Assembly: GCF_026157105.1 (NCBI RefSeq)
Contig: NZ_JANPVQ010000001.1
Span: forward strand, 427,501-491,500
Direction of reading: 5' to 3'
Length of the DNA: 64,000 bases
Source: Sphingomicrobium marinum
Lineage (GTDB): Bacteria; Pseudomonadota; Alphaproteobacteria; Sphingomonadales; Sphingomonadaceae
Within the stretch, counting starts at the first letter, position 1. Each line of letters starts with the position of its first letter. Below, piece after piece: positions 8,740 to 17,559 of this stretch. Made by a program: the position numbers and the translations under genes. The notes beneath the pieces are model-generated. The model was not told where the DNA came from and made no database searches. It saw nothing but the letters and a program-made list of their open reading frames with translations.

Positions 8740-9114
8740 ATGGCAGACAAAGCAAGAATTACGGTCACCCAGCAATCCGACGGCAGTTATTCGGCGTCGA
8801 TTGGGCCTGACAGCATTACCCCCGATAGTAACAAGGACATTAAGCTCGACATCGACACGTCCGGCTGGATGTTTGATTCGCAAGTCAGTGCGCCGCCCGA
8901 GGCCAACGGTTGGACATCGATCGGGTCGGGTATCTACGTCGAAAATGGCTCGGATTTCTCGCTGAAGAACGACTCCAATTCGACCAAAGCAAAGATCAAC
9001 GACACCGGGGCCGACAGGAGCGTCCATCCGACGCACAGATATCTCGTGTGTCTTACCGATGGGACAAATCACATCAATACGGACCCCATCATCATCGATC
9101 GTGATGGTAATTAA
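8740..9114 (+). CDS. Small soluble protein of unknown function in the TIR/SLOG operon
   Basis: A 124-aa protein that I do not recognise. It has no signal peptide, no membrane segment and a composition rich in Asp, Asn, Ser, Thr and Ile, suggesting an all-beta fold (alternating stretches such as ARITVTQQSDGSYSASIG and NTDPIIIDRDGN). One Cys near the C-terminus. The start has a strong AGGGAGAAG site (8727-8735) only 18 bases after the TIR stop, so it is almost certainly co-transcribed with it. Position between a TIR and a SLOG protein makes a sensor, adaptor or ligand-handling role worth testing. Confidence 0.75.
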   Translation: MADKARITVTQQSDGSYSASIGPDSITPDSNKDIKLDIDTSGWMFDSQVSAPPEANGWTSIGSGIYVENGSDFSLKNDSNSTKAKINDTGADRSVHPTHRYLVCLTDGTNHINTDPIIIDRDGN

Positions 9115-9129
9115 GGTCTGATCGGCAAA

Positions 9130-9157
9130 GCAGGGCGCCGGGGTACTGGCGCCTTGC
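9130..9157 (+). other. Stem-loop between the small gene and the SLOG gene
   Basis: GCAGGGCGCC (9130-9139) pairs with GGCGCCTTGC (9148-9157) through 10 pairs including one G-U, with an 8-base loop. No T-run follows, so it is not a standard terminator. It lies in the 96-base gap inside the putative operon and may set the relative output of the SLOG gene or protect mRNA ends. Confidence 0.5.
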
Positions 9158-9210
9158 CTTCCACTTGGAAATGTGGCGTGCTCGGGTGATGCGAGGGGGC
9201 ATTTTCTAGC

Positions 9211-11016
9211 GTGACGTCATCGAGCAACCAATATCGCCCGCGGCTCACTTTGCGCTTCGGGATCACCGGGCACCGTCCGCCGCGGCTCGATCTTGCGCAT
9301 AGCGATACGATCCGCACCGCGTGTGCCGAAATCTTCAACGTGGCGCGCGGCTCGCTGGTCACACTGCACTCGGCGCACAAATCGGTGTTCTCTGATGTTA
9401 CGCCCGAAGTGAAACTTGTCACCTCGCTGGCGGAGGGCGCGGACGTGCTCGCAGCCGAAGCTGCGCTCGACACAGGCAACGCCATCGCCGCCTGCCTTCC
9501 TTTTCCGCAAGATGTCTACGCCAAGGACTTCGGGGCGGAGGAATGGGCGCGTACCGAAAAAATGCTCGCCGCCGCCGACACGGTGATGTCGATCGACGAT
9601 CATTCGCAGGGCGAGACTGCGGCCTACGAAGCGGCGGGGCGTGTCGTGCTGGCGCAATCCGATATCCTCATCGCCATCTGGGACGGGGAAGCAGCACGCG
9701 GACGCGGCGGCACGACGCAGGTCATCGCCGAAGCGGTGGCGCTGCACCAACCCGTCATCCACATCGATGCCAAGGGCAAGAAGCCCCCCGAACTGCTGTG
9801 GAGCGGGCTTCACGAAGCGGTGCCAGATCGCCCCTCGCTCGACGGGGTGCAGCGGGCCGATGCGCGTCTCGCGCTGCCGCACCTGATCGAGGCGTTATGC
9901 GCGCCGCCCGATGGCGACGATGCGGCCGAACTCGCCAGCTTCATCGCGCCGCAGCACAGCAAACCCAAATCGTCGCTCGGGTGGCCGCTGCTGCTGGCGG
10001 CAACGGGCGCCAAGCCGTGGAGCAGGATCTCGACCCGGGCGCCGACGGCGGACGATAGTGCCCGCTGGCTAAAGCCGCACACCGAACCGTTTGCCCAAAA
10101 TGGGCGCTACGGCGAACGACTCAATGGCAGCATGCTGTGCCGGTTCGGACGGGCAGATGCCCAGGCCAACGATTTCGCGCTGCGGTTCCGGTCGAGCTTC
10201 GTGACCAATTTCGCGATGGCGGGCCTTGCTGTCTTTCTTGCCTTGCTGGGCCTGCTCATTCCCGAAGCGAAGAAACTGCTCATCGCACTCGAACTGCTGG
10301 TGATCCTCCTGATCATCGCCAATACCCGTTTTGCCAATCGCCAGAATCTGCATCGCTGCTGGCTCGACCGGCGACATCTTGCCGAACGGCTTCGCTTGCT
10401 GGCGATGGCATCGCCGCTCGGACGGCTCAGCCTGCGCGATGTCGAGGACGGCACGACCCACCCGGGCTGGGTCAGCTGGTATGCGCGCGCTTCCGCACGC
10501 GAGCTGGGACTAGTGCGCGCGACCTTCGATCGCGCCTATCTGCAAAAGGTGCGCGGCGTGATGCTCTCGTTGATCGACGAGCAGCTGGGCTACCACAAAG
10601 GTAATGCCCATTCGATGCACCATGCCAACCACCAGCTGCACCGCGCCGGCGACCTGCTGTTCGTCGGCACGATCATCGCTTGCGTCACCTATCTCGCGAT
10701 CAGCTTCGGCTTCGGCAAGGTGGGCGATGTTTTTGGCATGAGCGGCACGGGATTGGTGACCTTCATCACCGCCCTGTTCCCGGCGCTGGCGGCGGCGCTG
10801 TATGGCATCCGCATGCAGGGCGACTTCGCAGCGACTGGCGAACGCTCGGCGGCAATCTCCCACCAGCTCGGCAAGCTGCGCAATGCGCTGGACGCTGACC
10901 CGCTATCCTTCGACCGGCTGGCAGAACGCTCGCGGCGACTTGGCGAGATCATGTTATCCGAAGTGCAGCAGTGGCACCTGCATTACGAAACGCGGCCGAT
11001 GACGCTGCCGGGCTAA
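9211..11016 (+). CDS. SLOG-like domain protein with four C-terminal membrane helices (SLATT-like)
   Basis: A 601-aa protein. The N-terminal 200 residues look like a SLOG/LOG-type Rossmannoid domain: first strand and loop RLTLRFGITGHRPPRL (GITGHR at 17-22), SLAEGADVLAAEAAL, and the late SDILIAIWDGEAARGRGGTT loop before a helix. Two hydrophobic hairpins follow at about 331-373 and 480-537, separated by a helical block (WLDRRHLAERLRLLAMASPL) that recalls SLATT 2-TM effector domains, and ending in a helical tail. SLOG modules are known to bind nucleotide-derived ligands, and SLATT domains are predicted pore-type effectors. The start is GTG at 9211 with GAGGGGG upstream; no in-frame ATG exists before about residue 118. 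Confidence 0.7.
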   Translation: MTSSSNQYRPRLTLRFGITGHRPPRLDLAHSDTIRTACAEIFNVARGSLVTLHSAHKSVFSDVTPEVKLVTSLAEGADVLAAEAALDTGNAIAACLPFPQDVYAKDFGAEEWARTEKMLAAADTVMSIDDHSQGETAAYEAAGRVVLAQSDILIAIWDGEAARGRGGTTQVIAEAVALHQPVIHIDAKGKKPPELLWSGLHEAVPDRPSLDGVQRADARLALPHLIEALCAPPDGDDAAELASFIAPQHSKPKSSLGWPLLLAATGAKPWSRISTRAPTADDSARWLKPHTEPFAQNGRYGERLNGSMLCRFGRADAQANDFALRFRSSFVTNFAMAGLAVFLALLGLLIPEAKKLLIALELLVILLIIANTRFANRQNLHRCWLDRRHLAERLRLLAMASPLGRLSLRDVEDGTTHPGWVSWYARASARELGLVRATFDRAYLQKVRGVMLSLIDEQLGYHKGNAHSMHHANHQLHRAGDLLFVGTIIACVTYLAISFGFGKVGDVFGMSGTGLVTFITALFPALAAALYGIRMQGDFAATGERSAAISHQLGKLRNALDADPLSFDRLAERSRRLGEIMLSEVQQWHLHYETRPMTLPG

Positions 11017-11026
11017 AGGGGCCCGG

Positions 11027-11473
11027 CTAGCGCTTCTTGCGCGGCCTCCGCCCTTTAAGGTGCCAGAATTTTTCCATGTAAAGATAGGTCATCGACGCGG
11101 TCCAGCCGACCATTACAAGCCCGTTCAGGGCAGACACACCCGCAATGATGCGGATCGCGCCTGTCGGTATAAGGTCGCCTATACCGAGCGTGGTGTAGCT
11201 TGTGACGGAGAAATAGAAGGCATCGCCAAGGTCATGGCCTACAGGGCCATCAATGCTGCCGAAACCGCCAAGCCGCTCAAGCCAGAGAAAGGCGACCGCA
11301 TATAGAAGGCAATGTGCGAGGTGGCTGACGAGCGCTGCGGTGAGCATGATGATGATCCGCATGCGCGGCGGCACCCGCAAATGGGTCAGGTTGTTCGAAG
11401 TGAAGCGCAGCACCTCGTAATGGATCGCGATGGTCGCAGCGACGAGGACGAGACAGACGAGCGCGGTGAGCAT
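11027..11473 (-). CDS. Potassium-channel-like pore protein
   Basis: A 148-aa membrane protein with three hydrophobic helices (about 3-23, 39-67, 105-130) and a K+ channel selectivity filter TLGIGD at residues 95-100, preceded by the pore helix FYFSVTSY. The C-terminus is basic (KGRRPRKKR). No RCK or cyclic-nucleotide domain follows, so it looks like a minimal ion-channel family member. The ATG at 11473 was chosen because anything longer would be antisense to the DUF4212 gene; no strong ribosome site is visible. It converges with the SLOG gene and is divergent from the symporter operon. Confidence 0.8.
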   Translation of the reverse strand: MLTALVCLVLVAATIAIHYEVLRFTSNNLTHLRVPPRMRIIIMLTAALVSHLAHCLLYAVAFLWLERLGGFGSIDGPVGHDLGDAFYFSVTSYTTLGIGDLIPTGAIRIIAGVSALNGLVMVGWTASMTYLYMEKFWHLKGRRPRKKR

Positions 11474-11566
11474 AGGCGTTGGCTTAGCAGCGAGGACGGC
11501 AAACGTCACGATGGCTTGGCCACGCGACAAACCCTGCCTAATACGGTCGACGAGGGGGAGGCGCCG

Positions 11567-11836
11567 ATGCACGATGATAGCGAAGAGGGCAACGCGCAGC
11601 GCAATGCCTATTGGCGCGCCAACATCCGCTTGCTGCTCATCCTGCTGTCGATCTGGTTCGCGGTGTCGTTCGGTGCGGGGATCCTGCTGCGCGAATGGCT
11701 CGACCAGTGGCGCATCGGTGGCTATCCGCTCGGCTTCTGGTTCGCCCAGCAAGGCAGCATATACGCCTTCATCGTCCTGATCGTCGTCTACGTCCGCCGG
11801 ATGGAGCGGATCGAGCGCGAGCATCGTGACGAATAA
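11567..11836 (+). CDS. DUF4212 sodium/substrate symporter small subunit
   Basis: An 89-aa membrane protein with two hydrophobic helices (LLLILLSIWFAVSFGAGILL and IYAFIVLIVVYV) around the family block YPLGFWFAQQGSI, and a charged C-terminal tail (RMERIEREHRDE). This matches the small subunit that accompanies a class of sodium:solute symporters. The ATG at 11567 has CGAGGGGGAG upstream. Its stop codon abuts the start of the large symporter gene. Confidence 0.88.
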   Translation: MHDDSEEGNAQRNAYWRANIRLLLILLSIWFAVSFGAGILLREWLDQWRIGGYPLGFWFAQQGSIYAFIVLIVVYVRRMERIEREHRDE

Positions 11837-13579
11837 ATGGAGACGCAAACCCTCATCTATATCTTCGTCGCGCTGAGCTTCGCGCTTTATATCGGAATTG
11901 CGGTTTGGTCGCGCGCCGGGTCGACCGATGAATTCTATGTTGCCGGCGGCGGCGTGAACCCAGTGGTCAATGGCATGGCAACCGCCGCCGACTGGATGAG
12001 CGCGGCCAGCTTCATCTCGATGGCGGGACTGATCGCGTTCCTCGGCTATGACGGATCGGTCTATCTGATGGGCTGGACAGGCGGCTACGTGCTGCTGGCA
12101 CTGCTACTTGCGCCTTATCTGCGCAAATTCGGGCAGTTCACCGTCCCCGACTTCATCGGGACGCGCTATTACAGCAAGACCGCGCGCGTGGTGGCGGTGA
12201 TCTGCCTCATCTTCATCAGTTTCACCTATATCGCGGGACAGATGCGCGGGGTCGGCATCGTCTTCTCGCGCTTCCTCGACGTACCGATCACGATCGGCGT
12301 GATTGCGGGCATGGGGATCGTTTTCGTCTACGCCGTCCTGGGCGGGATGAAGGGCATTACCTACACGCAGGTTGCGCAATATTGCGTGCTGATCTTCGCG
12401 TATCTGGTGCCCGCCTTTTTCATCAGCTTCATGGTGACGGGCAATCCGGTGCCGCAACTCGGGCTGGGATCGAGCGTCGAAGGCGGCACCTATTTTCTCG
12501 ACAGGCTCGATGCGACGCTGATCGATCTGGGCTTCGCCGCTTACACCGACGGCTCGAAATCCACTATCGACGTCTTCTGCATCACTGCGGCGCTGATGAT
12601 CGGCACGGCCGGATTGCCGCACGTGATCGTGCGCTTTTTCACCGTGCCCAAGGCTTCCGATGCGCGCCGGTCGGCGGGATGGGCGCTGGTGTTTATCGCC
12701 TTGCTTTACACGACCGCTCCCGCGGTCGGCGCCTTCGCTCGTGCCAACTTCGTCGATAGCGTCAACGGCACCGAATATAGCGAGGCACCGGGGTGGTTCA
12801 CCAACTGGGAAGCCAATGACCTCATCGCGTTTCGCGACAAGAATGGCGACGGCGTGATGCAGGTGCGCGCAGGCGATGCCTTCGAGGGCGCGCCTATCTT
12901 CACCGAGGAGACAGGCGCATCGGGCGAACGCGTCGTTTCCAACGCTGCCGCAGACGGCGACAACGAAGTCTATGTCGACCGTGACATCATGGTGCTGGCC
13001 AATCCTGAAATAGCCAACCTGCCCGGATGGGTCATCGCGCTGGTTGCGGCGGGCGGGTTGGCAGCTGCGCTATCGACCGCGGCGGGGCTGCTGCTGGTGA
13101 TTTCGAGCTCGGTCAGCCATGATTTGCTTAAGCGCACCTTCCGCCCCGACATTAGTGAGAAAGGCGAACTGCGCGCGGCGCGGATCGCGATTACCGCGGC
13201 GATCCTGGTGGCCGGGTATCTGGGGATCAATCCGCCTGGTTTTGTGGCGCAGGTCGTGGCGTTCGCCTTCGGATTGGCGGCAGCCTCGCTCTTCCCGGCA
13301 ATCTTCATGGGCATCTTCATCAAGGGGATGAACCGCGAAGGCGCCATTGCGGGGATGGTGGCAGGCCTGTCGGTCACCTTTCTCTACATCGCTTGGTTCA
13401 AGCTATGGAACCCGGCCGTCAACACGGCGGACAATTGGTGGTTCGGCATTTCGCCCGAAGGCATCGGCGTGTTCGGCATGCTGGTCAATTTCGCGGTTGC
13501 GTTCGCCGTGCGCGGCATGACCGCGCCCACCCCCGATGACGTGCGTGCGATGGTCGATGACATTCGCGTAATCCGCTAA
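11837..13579 (+). CDS. Sodium:solute symporter family protein (large subunit)
   Basis: A 580-aa transporter of the SSS family with about 13 membrane helices, resembling acetate/pyruvate-type permeases. Typical blocks are WSRAGSTDEFYVAGGGVNPV near the N-terminus, MATAADWMSAASFISMAG in helix 2 and AALSTAAGLLLVISSS in the sodium-site helix. About 80 residues of hydrophilic insert (residues 310-385) lie between helices, as in the subclass paired with DUF4212 proteins. Substrate cannot be fixed from sequence; a short monocarboxylate is the usual guess. It is directly coupled to the DUF4212 gene. Confidence 0.88.
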   Translation: METQTLIYIFVALSFALYIGIAVWSRAGSTDEFYVAGGGVNPVVNGMATAADWMSAASFISMAGLIAFLGYDGSVYLMGWTGGYVLLALLLAPYLRKFGQFTVPDFIGTRYYSKTARVVAVICLIFISFTYIAGQMRGVGIVFSRFLDVPITIGVIAGMGIVFVYAVLGGMKGITYTQVAQYCVLIFAYLVPAFFISFMVTGNPVPQLGLGSSVEGGTYFLDRLDATLIDLGFAAYTDGSKSTIDVFCITAALMIGTAGLPHVIVRFFTVPKASDARRSAGWALVFIALLYTTAPAVGAFARANFVDSVNGTEYSEAPGWFTNWEANDLIAFRDKNGDGVMQVRAGDAFEGAPIFTEETGASGERVVSNAAADGDNEVYVDRDIMVLANPEIANLPGWVIALVAAGGLAAALSTAAGLLLVISSSVSHDLLKRTFRPDISEKGELRAARIAITAAILVAGYLGINPPGFVAQVVAFAFGLAAASLFPAIFMGIFIKGMNREGAIAGMVAGLSVTFLYIAWFKLWNPAVNTADNWWFGISPEGIGVFGMLVNFAVAFAVRGMTAPTPDDVRAMVDDIRVIR

Positions 13580-13592
13580 GTCGGCAGCGCCA

Positions 13593-14984
13593 TCAGCTTT
13601 TGAGATACTCTCGTGCGGCCTTGATCTGCGCGCGCACCTGATCCGGCGCCGTGCCACCGAAACTCGTGCGGCTGGCAACGGAGCTTTCGACACCGAGCAC
13701 CTGTAGCGCTGCCTCGTCAAGGCGTCCGTCGATCGCTTGCAGATCGTCAATCGACAACTCTTCCAGCGCCACGCCCTTGCCCTCCGCCGCCGCCACAGCG
13801 GTGCCGGCGATGTGATGGGCTTCGCGGAACGGGACGCCCTGTTCGCGAACCAGCCAGTCGGCAAGGTCGGTTGCCGTGGCATGGCCTGCCCGCGCCGCCT
13901 CCAGCATCGCCTCGGGAACGAACTCCAGATCGGTTACCATACCGCGCATGGCTTCGAGGCACAGCGTCAGCAACTCGCGCGCCTCGAACAGCGGCGGTTT
14001 GTCGTTCTGCAGGTCCTTGGCATAGGCCAGCGGCAAGCCTTTGAGCATCGTCGCCATCGACACCAGCGCGCCGAGAATGCGCCCCGCGTGGCCGCGCACC
14101 AACTCGGCGGCGTCGGGGTTGCGCTTTTGCGGCATGATCGAGCTACCGGTCGACCAGGCGTCGGGCAGTTTGACGAAGCCATAGGGCTGACTTGCCCAGA
14201 TGATGATCTCTTCGGCGAGCCGCGACAGATGCAGCGCGCACGCCGATGCGGCCATGACATAATCGAGCGCAAAATCACGGTCGCTGACGGCGTCGATCGA
14301 ATTGCGACAGGGACTATCGAAACCAAGCGCCTGTGCCGTCATGTCGCGATCAATGGGGTAGGAGGTGCCCGCGAGCGCCGCGGCACCGAGCGGGCACTGA
14401 TTCATCCGATTACGCGCGTCGGCAAAGCGCGAGCGATCGCGCACCGCCATTTCGAAATAGGCAAGCAGGTGATGGCCGAGCGTTACCGGCTGGCCCGACT
14501 GGAGGTGGGTGAAGCCCGGCATGATCGTCTCGGCATGCTCTTCGGCGCGATCCAGCAGCGCTTCCTGAAAAGCGACCAGTAACGAGTTGGCCTCGTCGCA
14601 GGCCTCGCGGACGAACAGGCGCAAATCGGTGGTGACCTGGTCATTGCGCGAGCGCGCGGTGTGCAGCCGTCCGGCATCGGGGCCGATCAGTTCGGCGAGC
14701 CGCGATTCCACGTGCATATGGATGTCTTCGAGCGCGGGGTTCTCGACGATGCCGTCGCGTTCAAATTCGGTCTCGATCTTGTCGAGCCCGTTGCTGATTT
14801 TCTGCGCTGCCTCGTCATCGATGATGTTCTGCGCCTGCAGCATCGCGACGTGCACCTTGCTGGCTTCGATGTCCTGCCGCCACAAATGTTTGTCGAAGGA
14901 GATAGACGCGTTGATCGTTTCCATGACCTTGTGCGCGGCGCCCCGAAAGCGGCCGCCCCACATCTTGTTGGCGTCGTCCCTCAT
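13593..14984 (-). CDS. argH: Argininosuccinate lyase
   Basis: A 463-aa cytoplasmic enzyme that splits argininosuccinate to arginine and fumarate, the last step of arginine synthesis. It begins with the characteristic MWGGRF (residues 8-13), carries HMHVESRL and [16 protein letters not shown], and the fumarase/aspartase superfamily signature [12 protein letters not shown] containing the catalytic Ser loop. Length is normal. Its ATG overlaps the argG stop as ATGA, so argG and argH are translationally coupled. Confidence 0.97.
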   Translation of the reverse strand: MRDDANKMWGGRFRGAAHKVMETINASISFDKHLWRQDIEASKVHVAMLQAQNIIDDEAAQKISNGLDKIETEFERDGIVENPALEDIHMHVESRLAELIGPDAGRLHTARSRNDQVTTDLRLFVREACDEANSLLVAFQEALLDRAEEHAETIMPGFTHLQSGQPVTLGHHLLAYFEMAVRDRSRFADARNRMNQCPLGAAALAGTSYPIDRDMTAQALGFDSPCRNSIDAVSDRDFALDYVMAASACALHLSRLAEEIIIWASQPYGFVKLPDAWSTGSSIMPQKRNPDAAELVRGHAGRILGALVSMATMLKGLPLAYAKDLQNDKPPLFEARELLTLCLEAMRGMVTDLEFVPEAMLEAARAGHATATDLADWLVREQGVPFREAHHIAGTAVAAAEGKGVALEELSIDDLQAIDGRLDEAALQVLGVESSVASRTSFGGTAPDQVRAQIKAAREYLKS

Positions 14985-16207
14985 GTCAGCTTGGCCCGCT
15001 GCTTAGCCAGCGTGCGCAGACGCAGCGCGCGCAGCCTTATGAACCCCTCGGCATCCTTCTGGTCATAGTCGCCTGTCCCCTCCTCGAACGTGACGAGGTC
15101 TTCATCGTAGAGCGAATAGGGGCTGGTGCGGCCGATCACCGTGGCATTGCCCTTGTAGAGTTTCATCGTCACCTCGCCCGTCACCGCGCCCTGGCTGGCA
15201 TCGATCGCGGCCTGCAACATTTCGCGCTCGGGTGCAAACCACAGGCCGTCATAGACCAGCTTTGCATAACGCGGCATCAATTCGTCCTTAAGGTGCATCG
15301 CGCCTGCATCGAGCGTGAGCGATTCCATGCCCCGGCGCGCCGCCGAAAGCACGGTGCCGCCCGGCGTTTCGTAGATGCCGCGCGATTTCATGCCGACCTG
15401 CCGGTTTTCGACCATATCGAGGCGGCCGATACCGTTCGAGCCGCCAAGCGCGTTAAGTTTCGTAAGCAAGGTTGCGGGGCTCATGGCCTCGCCATCGATC
15501 GAGACCGGATCGCCGGCTTCGAAGCCGATCTTGACGATGGTCGGCGCGTCGGGCGCGTCTTCGGGCGCCACGGTCCGCTGGAAGACATATTCGGGCGCAT
15601 CGACCGCAGGATCTTCCAGCACGCGGCCCTCGGACGAACTGTGCAGCAGGTTCGCATCAATCGAGAACGGCGCCTCGCCGCGCTTGTCCTTTGTGATGGG
15701 GATCTGGTTGGCCTCGGCAAAATCGATCAGGTCGCTGCGCGAGGCAAAGTCCCAGTCGCGCCACGGCGCGATCACCGTGATGTCGGGGTCGAGCGCGTAA
15801 TAGCCGAGCTCGAAGCGGACCTGGTCGTTGCCCTTCCCGGTCGCACCATGACAGACCGCGTCGGCGCCGACCTTGCGCGCGACATCGACTTGCCACTTGC
15901 TGATCAGCGGACGCGCGATCGCGGTGCCGAGGAGATACTGCCCTTCATAGAGCGCATTGGCGCGAAACATCGGGAAGACGAAGTTGCGGACGAATTCCTC
16001 GCGTAGGTCCTCGATGAAGATGTTATCAGGCTTGATGCCGAGCATTTCCGCCTTGCGGCGCGCTTCCTCCACCTCGCCGCCCTGCCCCAGATCGGCGGTA
16101 AAGGTCACGACCTCGGCGCAGTATTCGGTCTGGAGCCACTTGAGCATGATCGACGTGTCGAGCCCGCCCGAATAGGCAAGCACGATCTTCTTGGGTGTCT
16201 TGGTCAT
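14981..16207 (-). CDS. argG: Argininosuccinate synthase
   Basis: A 408-aa ATP-dependent enzyme joining citrulline and aspartate. The PP-loop [15 protein letters not shown] lies at the N-terminus, followed by [22 protein letters not shown] and the citrulline-binding region YETPGGTVL. The start at 16207 (MTKTPKK) is chosen over an upstream in-frame ATG at 16225, since homologous proteins start near the PP-loop. About 160 bases of leader separate it from tRNA-Phe upstream. Confidence 0.96.
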   Translation of the reverse strand: MTKTPKKIVLAYSGGLDTSIMLKWLQTEYCAEVVTFTADLGQGGEVEEARRKAEMLGIKPDNIFIEDLREEFVRNFVFPMFRANALYEGQYLLGTAIARPLISKWQVDVARKVGADAVCHGATGKGNDQVRFELGYYALDPDITVIAPWRDWDFASRSDLIDFAEANQIPITKDKRGEAPFSIDANLLHSSSEGRVLEDPAVDAPEYVFQRTVAPEDAPDAPTIVKIGFEAGDPVSIDGEAMSPATLLTKLNALGGSNGIGRLDMVENRQVGMKSRGIYETPGGTVLSAARRGMESLTLDAGAMHLKDELMPRYAKLVYDGLWFAPEREMLQAAIDASQGAVTGEVTMKLYKGNATVIGRTSPYSLYDEDLVTFEEGTGDYDQKDAEGFIRLRALRLRTLAKQRAKLT

Positions 16208-16314
16208 CGCGTATCCATCAGGCATGCAAGCGCGCCGAGTTCAAGCGTGACGCGCGTTTCATCGCGCCCGCTTGTGCATAAGATCACGAGAAAACCCAAT
16301 ATGCTTGTGACATC

Positions 16315-16336
16315 AGCACGCATTCGCTGGCGTGCT
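16315..16336 (-). other. Hairpin downstream of tRNA-Phe
   Basis: AGCACGC and GCGTGCT form a 7-bp stem with an 8-base loop, 29 bases past the tRNA 3' end on the minus strand. A GGGTTTTC stretch follows some 20 bases later. It may end tRNA-Phe transcription or be part of the argG leader; support is weak. Confidence 0.3.
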
Positions 16337-16364
16337 TGCAAGCGATCTGATGAGGGGAGGGGAG

Positions 16365-16440
16365 TGGTGCCTAGGGACGGGATCGAACCGCCGACACTGC
16401 GATTTTCAGTCGCATGCTCTACCAACTGAGCTACCTAGGC
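16365..16440 (-). tRNA. tRNA-Phe (anticodon GAA)
   Basis: Read on the minus strand the cloverleaf is complete: acceptor GCCTAGG pairs with CCTAGGC, the D-arm has AGCTCAGTTGGTAGAGC, the anticodon stem TGCGA/TCGCA holds loop CTGAAAA with anticodon GAA, and the T-arm has GGTTCGATCC. The 3' CCA is encoded. It is the first element of the minus-strand stretch downstream of yacG. Confidence 0.97.
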
Positions 16441-16484
16441 GCGCAGGCGTCCGCAAAGGATTGCGGCGTTAGCGAGGGCGCCGT

Positions 16485-16667
16485 CTAGCCGCCCTCGCTT
16501 TCGCTGTCCACCCCTGTTTGCGGGACCGGAGGCCCCGGGATGCGATAGCCATCGCCAAGCCAGTTCAGCAGGTCGCGATCCTTGCAGCCGCGGCTGCAGA
16601 AGGGGCGGTATTCTTTGGTGGTCGGCTTGCCGCAAACGGGGCAATCGCTGTCAGCTTTTTTGGGCAT
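16485..16667 (-). CDS. yacG: DNA gyrase inhibitor YacG family zinc protein
   Basis: A 60-aa protein with the YacG four-cysteine zinc site: CPVCGKP near residue 9 and FCSRGCKDRDL near 22-33, followed by NWLGDGYRIPG. YacG binds the GyrB C-terminal region in E. coli; the role in alphaproteobacteria is less clear. The ATG at 16667 overlaps the end of the RNase E/G-like gene by 17 bases in another frame; an ATG six codons earlier (16685) is the alternative. Confidence 0.9.
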   Translation of the reverse strand: MPKKADSDCPVCGKPTTKEYRPFCSRGCKDRDLLNWLGDGYRIPGPPVPQTGVDSESEGG

Positions 16668-17559
16668 AGGCGCCTGACATGGCAAGCGCGGGGTCGGCCT
16701 TCAAGGTGACCGTGCCGCCGACCTTTCGCGCCAGCTGATCGCGCCATTCGGGACGGATCGCCGCGATGACGGCAGGGTGCGCCGTCAGCGTGACGGCGCC
16801 TACTTCGCGTTCGGCGCGGCGCATCAGGGCGCGCGCTTCGAAGGCGGCGCGATCCTGTGCCAGCTCGATCAGCGACGCGCGGGTGCGCGGGCGTACGATC
16901 TGGACCAGCCCAAAACCGTTCATCGCGGTGCGTTCGAACGGTTTGGGCAGGTAGTCGTCGATGATCTGGCCGATCTGCTGACGCTCCGCCTTGCCCTCGA
17001 TGGTGGGGAAATCGATCGCGATGCTGCCGCCGATGTCGAGACGGCGGATGGCCCGCGCGCTGGACCATGCCGCCATCTGCGCCAGCTTGTCGGGTACCAG
17101 CCAACCATCGACATCGATGACGGTCATCGCGGCGGTGCTCTCGGTCCGCAATTCGCCGCCGTCGAACGCGATGATGCCGCTGCGCGCTTCTTCGATGAGA
17201 TCGTCCCACGCGTCGATCGTGCCGGGCGTGCCCTCGGCCAGCGGCGGTGCCGGCCGCACGGCGTTGTCGCTCTGCTTGGCGAGCGGGCGCTTCCACGGTT
17301 CGCTGCCCGATTGTTCGCGCACGATCTCGATGCGGATCGCAGCGCCTTCGCTGATCCCGCTGGCACCGCGGGGCAGCAGGAACTCCTGTCCCTCGGCTTC
17401 GACGACCACCCGGGGAGCGATCGACTTCAGCGTGGCATCGAGGACGGTTCCGGGTGCGATGGTCCCGTCGCGGCGGACGCGGGCCTCGATGATCTCGCCG
17501 TTTTCAACCAGCGCGGCGCGGGTTTCGCCGATGCCGTCCTCGATAATCCACTCAGGCAA
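16651..17559 (-). CDS. Short RNase E/G-like ribonuclease
   Basis: A 302-aa protein related to the catalytic part of RNase E/G but much shorter than RNase G (about 490 aa). An S1-like N-terminal portion is followed by the DNase-I-like subdomain with both expected metal-site aspartates, seen in AMTVIDVDG and SIAIDFPTIEG, then RPRTRASLIE. The zinc-link CPxC that bridges the RNase E dimer is missing, and the protein ends shortly after the catalytic region. It sits between maf and yacG, a common alphaproteobacterial order, and overlaps both. Confidence 0.85.
   Translation of the reverse strand: MPEWIIEDGIGETRAALVENGEIIEARVRRDGTIAPGTVLDATLKSIAPRVVVEAEGQEFLLPRGASGISEGAAIRIEIVREQSGSEPWKRPLAKQSDNAVRPAPPLAEGTPGTIDAWDDLIEEARSGIIAFDGGELRTESTAAMTVIDVDGWLVPDKLAQMAAWSSARAIRRLDIGGSIAIDFPTIEGKAERQQIGQIIDDYLPKPFERTAMNGFGLVQIVRPRTRASLIELAQDRAAFEARALMRRAEREVGAVTLTAHPAVIAAIRPEWRDQLARKVGGTVTLKADPALAMSGAYAQKS

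Noticed and set aside
6673-11016. Calling the TIR/SLOG locus a known Thoeris system
   Set aside because: There is no SIR2 or macro domain and the TIR protein is membrane-bound with a long TPR part, so the resemblance is only in logic.
11312-11566. Longer N-terminus for the DUF4212 protein
   Set aside because: The extension is antisense to the K+ channel gene, has no homologous character and the ATG at 11567 has a good ribosome site.
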